In this document: positions 1-4,670 of the stretch, piece after piece | Layout of the letters: each line of letters begins with the position of its first letter | Numbering within the stretch: position 1 is the stretch's first letter | Assembly: GCA_041552055.1 (NCBI GenBank) | Contig: JBFELO010000199.1 | Span: 1-7,397 of the forward strand | Direction of reading: 5' to 3' | DNA length: 7,397 nucleotides | Source: JBFELO01 sp041552055 | GTDB taxonomy: Bacteria > Acidobacteriota > Thermoanaerobaculia > Thermoanaerobaculales > Sulfomarinibacteraceae | The notes under the pieces: model-generated | What the model was told of the DNA's origin: nothing | The model's input: the letters and a program-made list of their open reading frames with translations, nothing else | The model's database searches: none | Made by a program: the position numbers and the translations under genes

Positions 1-540
1 AGGGGGGTCGAAGAGGGAGGGTGGCTGCCGTACGGCTGCCCGCTCATCTCGGGGAGTCGCCGCGCGCGGAGCGCGCGAGCACGAGACTCGTCGCCGCGGA
101 TCGAGCGGGCGGACCTACGCCGTCCAACTCCTTCGTCGCTGCGCTCCTCCCAACGACCTGCACACTCTCTGTCATGCCGAGCCTTCCAGGGCGCCAGCGC
201 TCCGACAGAACCGGCGATGACAAAAGAAAACCTGTCATCTCGAGCGAGCGAAGCGAGTCGAGAGATCCCCAACGAGTGCGGAGGTCGCTCCATCACTCGT
301 GGTCCCGCCGAGAGATGGAGCGAACCGCGAAAACCACGGGGACCCCTCGACTCGGTCGTCGAACTCCCTCGCTCGGGGTGGCGCGCGTTGATGTCATTGG
401 AAGCCAGGGGCGAGCCGTCCGTCGAGCGACGAGTAGAAGGGACCCCCGAGACGACGCACTCCGTCGCCATCGCAGCGCTCTGCAAAGGCCCCAGGCGAGC
501 TCCTTCAGGGGCACCCCTGTGCCGCCGCTGATCCTCTCGG
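1..540. other. Upstream non-coding region, no convincing gene
   Basis: No reading frame here looks like a protein gene. The open frames on both strands are Arg/Ser/Pro-rich, overlap one another and run through palindromic repeats, as expected for G+C-rich non-coding DNA. Visible structure besides the repeat cluster described separately includes a perfect 7-bp inverted repeat CGCGCGC-gga-GCGCGCG at 61-77, a small dyad ACGAG-a-CTCGT at 81-91, CGTCG-ag-CGACG at 420-431 and CAGGGG-ca-CCCCTG at 506-519. I see no tRNA or rRNA, and no end of an upstream gene that I can identify. An unrecognised structured RNA is possible but unsupported. Confidence 0.6.
170..397. repeat. Cluster of degenerate palindromic intergenic repeats
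   Basis: Four copies of the hexamer TGTCAT or its complement occur: 170-175 (+), 217-222 (-), 233-238 (+) and 392-397 (+). GATGACA (216-222) and TGTCATC (233-239) form a 7-bp inverted repeat around an A-rich 10-nt loop. Next come CTCGA/TCGAG-type arms within 237-269. A copy of the same blocks lies on the opposite strand at 338-379: GGGGA, CTCGACTCG at 346-354 and CTCGCTCG at 368-375. Between them sit a hairpin ACGAGTG-c-GGAG-gtcg-CTCC-at-CACTCGT (272-300) and a perfect 10-bp inverted repeat TCGCTCCATC/GATGGAGCGA (285-294 with 314-323). This resembles the dispersed intergenic palindromes built on TGTCAT...GAGCGAAGCGAG that occur in many bacterial genomes. That it is a repeat family in this genome is inference, since only the local copies are visible. 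Confidence 0.55.
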
Positions 541-541
541 C

Positions 542-593
542 TAATTGTTTGTGAATAGAAAATTATCGGGATCGTCCCCCCAAAGAACAATTA
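542..593. repeat. 8-bp perfect inverted repeat in A+T-rich island
   Basis: TAATTGTT (542-549) is matched exactly by AACAATTA (586-593), with 36 nt between the arms. The right arm abuts the candidate -35 box at 594-599. The spacing is about that of two operator half-sites separated by several helical turns, or of the ends of a tiny insertion. No protein-coding or known RNA motif is visible between the arms. A role as a regulator-binding site is inference. Confidence 0.35.
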
Positions 594-622
594 TTGACAA
601 GGAGCGAGCAGAGCCATAGGTT
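594..622 (+). promoter_or_regulatory. Candidate sigma-70-type promoter for the S8 protease gene
   Basis: A perfect TTGACA lies at 594-599. After a 17-nt spacer comes TAGGTT at 617-622, which keeps the most conserved -10 positions (T1, A2, T6) and no others. The site lies in the only A+T-rich stretch of the window. It would start transcription near 630 and leave a leader of roughly 260 nt before the 892 start codon. A better -35 than -10 box makes this moderate evidence only. Confidence 0.4.
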
Positions 623-632
623 GTTTTTTAAC

Positions 633-643
633 TGTTCACAACA
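633..643. promoter_or_regulatory. Short dyad TGTT-cac-AACA near the predicted transcription start
   Basis: TGTT and AACA form a perfect 4-bp dyad around a 3-nt centre, just downstream of the predicted -10 box. The position would suit a repressor operator. The dyad is short enough to arise by chance, and no regulator gene is present in the window. Confidence 0.2.
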
Positions 644-645
644 TC

Positions 646-891
646 CGGGTGGATCTCCCGAAGGCATGCCGTATGTGTCGAGCCTCCGTGCTCCGGAAGA
701 TCCGGCCGGGACGAGCCAGCCTCGCGGTGAAAGGAGGTGCCTCCGGCCTGAGACATAGGGGCGCGCCGGTGATGAGCACTCTCCTGCCGAGGCGTTCACG
801 GCCAGAGAGCTGCGGAACGCCCGATCTCACCCCGAAATAGCTCACCGGCCCAGCCCGGGTCATTAGCAATCCGATGTCGAAGGGAGGGGAA
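646..891 (+). other. Long 5' leader upstream of the protease gene, no known riboswitch recognised
   Basis: This stretch separates the candidate promoter from the protease start codon and holds no convincing gene. A short frame at 772-840 (22 codons, ATG start) has no good ribosome binding site. At 730-739 lies AAAGGAGGTG, a full complement to the usual 3' end of 16S rRNA, with no start codon in the following 12 nt. Its GGAGG (733-737) pairs with CCTCC (740-744). I compared the region by eye with the TPP, SAM, glycine, fluoride and cyclic-di-GMP consensus motifs and found no match. Confidence 0.4.
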
Positions 892-894
892 ATG
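881..894 (+). promoter_or_regulatory. Ribosome binding site that decides the protease start at 892
   Basis: AGGGAGG (881-887) lies 4 nt before the ATG at 892. The in-frame upstream ATG at 874 has no purine-rich tract before it, and the Shine-Dalgarno sequence itself would lie inside that longer frame. Starting at 892 also gives a cleaner signal peptide, with a short n-region containing one Arg. Confidence 0.65.
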
Positions 895-3800
895 TCCCGA
901 TCAACTCCATTGACGGTGATTGTCGTGGCCAGCATCGCCGTCGCAGCCGTTGCGGTGATTCCGGCAGCCGCGGCGGAGGATGACTACACGATTCGCCTCA
1001 AGTCGAGAGTGTTCACACCGGCGCCACGAGTCGAGGCCAAGGCAGTGCGGGAGAAGGCCTCTCGCACCCATGCCCGAGAGCGCGTCCACTTCTTCGCGCA
1101 GTTCGAGTCATCGCCCGATCGCGCCGCGCTCGTCGACAGGGGCATGAACCTGTTCGAGTACGTGGGAGGGAACACCTACGTTGTCAGCGCTCGGCCGGAC
1201 GACCTCGACCGTCTCGCCGCGGCGCGCGGCCTGCGCTGGGCGGGCCCGATTCTCGCCACAGACAAGATGAGCGCCGACCTGAGGAGCGGGGCGGTGGGCC
1301 CCTGGGCCGTCGCCGATGACGGTGATCTACTGCTCACCGTCCAGGTTCATGGCGACGTCTCGATGGAGGAAGCGATCGCCATCGCCGAGGGCCTCGGCGG
1401 CCGGGTGGTGGACCGCATGCCCGCGATACGTGCCGTGACCGCCCTCTTCCCTCCCGGACGGGAGTGGGACGTGGCACACCAGGATCAGGTGCTATTCGTC
1501 GCTCCGGTCGACCTGCCCCTCGAGGAGCACAACGACGGGGCACGCGCCGCGACCAACGCGGACGCCCTGCAGGCGGCGCCCTACAACCTCGACGGCACCG
1601 GCGTGACCGTGCTCGTCTACGACTCGGGCACGGTTGACACGGGACACACCGACTTTACCGGACGGGTGGTCGAGGTGGACGGCGACGCCTCGGAGACGAT
1701 CCGCGACCACTCGACCCACGTCACCGGGATCGTCGCCGGAAGCGGCGCCAACAGCAACGGCTTCGACAGCGCCGACAACCCCAATGGCGGCACCGCGGGC
1801 CAGTGGGCGGGCATGGCGCCGGCGGTGGACATCCGCTCGTTCGGCAGCACCGGCACCGCCAGTGACTTCTACAACGGCAACGGCGGCGACCTCAACGCGG
1901 ACTTCACCACCGCCATCGACAACGGCGTCGACCTTGCCACCATGTCGCAGGGCAACAACGTGTATCAGTTCGATCCTCCGCCCTGCGGTCAGCTCGGCGA
2001 CTACAGCTCCACGGCCCAGCTCATCGATCAGATCGTCACCGGCAGCATCGCCGGCCAGCGCCTCATCTTCTTCGAATCGCCGGGCAACGAGCGCGGTACC
2101 GGACCCACGGGCACTGCCCCGTGCGGCCAGTTCGAGACGATCGCCTCGCCGGCGACCGCCAAGAACAGCATCGCGGTCGGTGCCATCAACTCCAACAACA
2201 ACACCCTGACCGGCTTCACCAGCCTCGGACCCACCGACGACGGACGCGTCAAGCCCGACATCACCGGCCCCGGCTGTCAGTCGACCGGTGACTTCGGCAT
2301 CACATCGCCGAGCTTCATCGACGGTGGAGGAGGCGACCTCGACGCCGGTGAGACCCAGAACGCGTACGTTGTCAAGTGCGGCACGAGCATGTCCACTCCC
2401 GCCGCCGCCGGTGCCGGCGTGCTGCTCATCGAGCAGTGGCGCGCCCTCCACGGCGCCGGCACGCGGCCCATGCCCCACACGGTCAAGGCGCTCATGGTGC
2501 ACACCGCCGCCGATCTCGGCAACGCCGGCCCCGACTACAGCTTCGGCTGGGGGGCGTTCGACGCCCAGACGGCGGTCGATGTTGTGATCGCGGACTCGGC
2601 CGCCGACCTGATTCACGTCAGCTCGGTGGACGACGGCGACGACATCCACTACACCTTCAACTCCGACGGCGCCGCGAATGTGCAGGTGACCGTCGTGTGG
2701 GACGACCCGCCGGCTGCTCTGCTGGCCGCCACTACCATCGTCAACGACCTCGACCTGCGACTCACCGCGCCCGACGGCACGATGTTCATGCCGTTCGTGC
2801 TCGACCCGGCCAACCCCGGCAACCCTGCCACCATCGGCGACGATGGAACCAACAACGTGGAGATGGTGGTGGGTGTCGCCGCCGCGGGCACGTGGACGGT
2901 GACCGTGCAAGGCGATACCGTGCCCAGCGGCCCTCAGGAGTACACGCTCATCACTCCTGAGGATGCCGAGGAGAACAACCGGCCACCCAACGCCGACGCG
3001 AACGGGCCCTACAACACGGACGAGGGCGCCGACGCGTCACTGGACGCGGGCGGTTCGAGCGACCCCGACGGCGACAGCCTCAGCTACGAGTGGGACCTCG
3101 ACAACGACGGTCAGTTCGATGATGCAGCTGGCGTCACCGCGGTCTTCGAACTGGTGGGGCAGGACGGTATCTACCCCATCGCCGTGAAGGTGACCGACGA
3201 GCACGGTGCCTTCGACATCGATGAGACCACGGTCACGGTCAACAACGTGGCGCCCTCGGTGGCTCTCGCGTCCACCTCGCCTCAAGACGAGAACAGCTCC
3301 ATCGCCGTCACGGCAACCGTGACCGATCCGGGCTGGCTCGACGTGCTGTCCGCCACCATCGACTGGGGCGATGGCTCGCCGACCGAGCCCATGGCCCTGA
3401 CCGGCTCGGAGAACCTCCGGCCGGACGCGGTCTACACCTTCAGCGCCGAGCACATCTACGGTGACAACGGCACCTTTACGGCCACGGTGTGCGGCTACGA
3501 TGACGACGCCATGACCTGCGAGACCATCGATCTCGGTGTCCTCAACGTGGCGCCGACCGTGGAGATCGACCTGTCGGCGTGGATCGACGGCTGCGGCGGC
3601 GAGAGTGCTCTCATCGCCCACGCCGGAGAGGAGCTGACCTTCAACGGGCGCTCGACCGACCCGGGTTCGGACGATCTCACCCTTGTCTGGAGCTGGGGCG
3701 ACGGGTCGCCCGACGTCACGATCGTTTCGCTCGTGAATCCTCCACTTCCAGACCCATTCCCGAGCCCGAGCATCCAGCCGAGAGACGTCAGCGACACGCA

Positions 3801-4320
3801 GACCCACACGTACGACGCCGCCTGCAGGTTCGTGATGACCTTTTCGTCGACCGATGACGATGGCGGCAGCGCTTCGGTAAGCGAAGATGTGCTGATCTTC
3901 GGCAACGCCGAGCTGATGCGCAGCGCCGGCTACTGGTACAACCAGTTCCGCAAGCTCAAGTTCTTCACCGAAGAGGAGCTCCTCTGCTACCTCGCGATCG
4001 TCACGCACATGAGCTCGGTGTTCTCCGAGGAGACCATGGCTGACACAATTGCCGATGCCAGGGAGATGATGCATCCGGCAAACTCCAGCGGTGCGCTCGA
4101 GGTGCAGTTCGACCGCCAGCTGATGGCGCTGTGGCTCAACCTCGCCAACGGCGCGATCGAGATCGACGAGCCGGTGGACACCGACTTCGACGGCATTCCC
4201 GACACGCCCCTGCTCGAAGTTCTCTGCGCCGCCGAGGAGGCCCGACTGCTTCCGGTACCTCGGGAGGAGCTCGAGAACTGGAAGAACATCCTCGAGGCCA
4301 TCAACCTGATGGACTCCTGA
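892..4320 (+). CDS. Secreted S8 (subtilisin/KP-43-like) serine protease with three PKD domains and C-terminal helical module
   Basis: This is an endoprotease predicted to act outside the cytoplasm. Residues are counted from the ATG at 874; subtract 6 for the preferred start at 892. A signal peptide (about 7-34, hydrophobic core then AAAA) is followed by a propeptide-like region (about 35-220) and the catalytic domain (about 222-570). The triad is Asp250 in VYDSG, His279 in DHSTHVTG and Ser505 in CGTSMSTP, with oxyanion Asn405 in SPGN. The usual HGTH is HSTH here. A beta-barrel at about 579-694 (VNDLDLRL...DG, NVE, AGTWTVTV) matches the C-terminal domain of KP-43-type S8 proteases. Three PKD domains follow: about 703-791 (WDLDNDG), 792-890 (DWGDGSP) and 892-1009 (WSWGDGSP, with a Pro-rich insert). 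Residues 1010-1148 are a helical module starting RSAGYWYN and containing a DTDFDGIPD calcium-loop-like motif (1102-1110). Ten cysteines lie after the propeptide (371, 417, 468, 502, 873, 882, 907, 984, 1038, 1118), which fits disulfides in an exported protein. All key residues are present, so activity is likely. The substrate is unknown. Confidence 0.93.
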   Translation: MSRSTPLTVIVVASIAVAAVAVIPAAAAEDDYTIRLKSRVFTPAPRVEAKAVREKASRTHARERVHFFAQFESSPDRAALVDRGMNLFEYVGGNTYVVSARPDDLDRLAAARGLRWAGPILATDKMSADLRSGAVGPWAVADDGDLLLTVQVHGDVSMEEAIAIAEGLGGRVVDRMPAIRAVTALFPPGREWDVAHQDQVLFVAPVDLPLEEHNDGARAATNADALQAAPYNLDGTGVTVLVYDSGTVDTGHTDFTGRVVEVDGDASETIRDHSTHVTGIVAGSGANSNGFDSADNPNGGTAGQWAGMAPAVDIRSFGSTGTASDFYNGNGGDLNADFTTAIDNGVDLATMSQGNNVYQFDPPPCGQLGDYSSTAQLIDQIVTGSIAGQRLIFFESPGNERGTGPTGTAPCGQFETIASPATAKNSIAVGAINSNNNTLTGFTSLGPTDDGRVKPDITGPGCQSTGDFGITSPSFIDGGGGDLDAGETQNAYVVKCGTSMSTPAAAGAGVLLIEQWRALHGAGTRPMPHTVKALMVHTAADLGNAGPDYSFGWGAFDAQTAVDVVIADSAADLIHVSSVDDGDDIHYTFNSDGAANVQVTVVWDDPPAALLAATTIVNDLDLRLTAPDGTMFMPFVLDPANPGNPATIGDDGTNNVEMVVGVAAAGTWTVTVQGDTVPSGPQEYTLITPEDAEENNRPPNADANGPYNTDEGADASLDAGGSSDPDGDSLSYEWDLDNDGQFDDAAGVTAVFELVGQDGIYPIAVKVTDEHGAFDIDETTVTVNNVAPSVALASTSPQDENSSIAVTATVTDPGWLDVLSATIDWGDGSPTEPMALTGSENLRPDAVYTFSAEHIYGDNGTFTATVCGYDDDAMTCETIDLGVLNVAPTVEIDLSAWIDGCGGESALIAHAGEELTFNGRSTDPGSDDLTLVWSWGDGSPDVTIVSLVNPPLPDPFPSPSIQPRDVSDTQTHTYDAACRFVMTFSSTDDDGGSASVSEDVLIFGNAELMRSAGYWYNQFRKLKFFTEEELLCYLAIVTHMSSVFSEETMADTIADAREMMHPANSSGALEVQFDRQLMALWLNLANGAIEIDEPVDTDFDGIPDTPLLEVLCAAEEARLLPVPREELENWKNILEAINLMDS

Positions 4321-4352
4321 TGACCTCGTTCTGACGCCATCATCGTTTGTCC

Positions 4353-4386
4353 ATGAGGCCGGGCCGCCCCGGCCTCATTTTCTTCT
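4353..4386 (+). terminator. Strong Rho-independent terminator after the protease gene
   Basis: ATGAGGCCGGG (4353-4363) pairs perfectly over 11 bp with CCCGGCCTCAT (4368-4378) around a 4-nt loop. TTTT and further T-rich sequence (TTTTCTTCT, 4378-4386) follow. The hairpin begins 32 nt after the protease stop codon. It should end the protease transcript and separate it from the downstream gene. Confidence 0.9.
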
Positions 4387-4667
4387 GCGGGAGGATTTGC
4401 CGGTGGTCGATGCCAGAGAGAGATCAACAGGCAGGCTTGAGCCAGCCCGGTGACATCCACGAGCTGGACGCTCTGCGGTGAACGACGTATTTCGGCTCCG
4501 TTGCACACTCCGTGATTTGCCCAGATGGCACAGGGTGAACAGGGCAAGACGGGGGTTGCGCTGATTTCCAATCCCCAGCGTGCCTGTCTATCATGGGGAC
4601 CGGTGGCGCTGTTTCCTGGAGGAGACGGGGATCGCGCACCATCAAGCCCTTTATGAGACAGGACACG
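4387..4667. other. Intergenic region between protease and GH38-like gene
   Basis: No gene is visible on either strand. A 6-bp inverted repeat TTGCCC/GGGCAA (4517-4522 with 4542-4547) encloses a direct repeat of ACAGGG, which might be a regulator site. The arms are short and the call is weak. The 3' part holds the candidate promoter and start region of the GH38-like gene. Confidence 0.5.
4565..4594 (+). promoter_or_regulatory. Candidate promoter for the GH38-like gene
   Basis: TATCAT (4589-4594) matches five of six -10 consensus bases. TTTCCA (4565-4570) matches four of six -35 bases at an 18-nt spacing. Transcription would begin near 4601. That places the ATG at 4593 before the transcript and leaves those at 4653 or 4668 as translation starts. 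Confidence 0.4.
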
Positions 4668-4670
4668 ATG
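4660..4670 (+). promoter_or_regulatory. Weak ribosome binding site favouring the start at 4668
   Basis: AGGA (4660-4663) lies 4 nt before the ATG at 4668. The in-frame ATGs at 4593 and 4653 have no Shine-Dalgarno-like tract at a useful distance. A stronger purine tract (TGGAGGAGA, 4617-4625) is too far from any ATG in this frame. The start assignment therefore stays uncertain. Confidence 0.4.

Noticed and set aside
170..397. CRISPR array
   Set aside because: The repeats are short, divergent, in both orientations and irregularly spaced, and no cas gene is present.
21..554. 177-codon open frame on the + strand in the upstream region
   Set aside because: It runs straight through the palindromic repeats (producing SSERSESRD), has a basic, low-complexity composition and overlaps equally long frames on the other strand.
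624..629. Run of six T as a possible terminator of an upstream transcript
   Set aside because: Only a few weak base pairs can form directly upstream (ACAA with TTGT), not a stable G+C-rich stem.
730..739. Possible reverse-strand 16S rRNA 3' end
   Set aside because: The match to the rRNA end stops after ten bases, and the sequence beyond does not continue like 16S rRNA.
748..753. CTGAGA, as in the TPP riboswitch core
   Set aside because: The rest of the TPP consensus, in particular the 3' conserved half, is not found downstream, so the hexamer is likely chance.
1492..2910. 472-codon open frame on the - strand opposite the protease
   Set aside because: Its product is a low-complexity run of Val, Gly, Arg and Ala typical of antisense frames in G+C-rich genes. 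The + strand shows the full subtilisin triad in order.
3037..4074. 345-codon open frame on the - strand
   Set aside because: It lies opposite recognisable PKD domains and has the same shadow-frame composition with no domain of its own.
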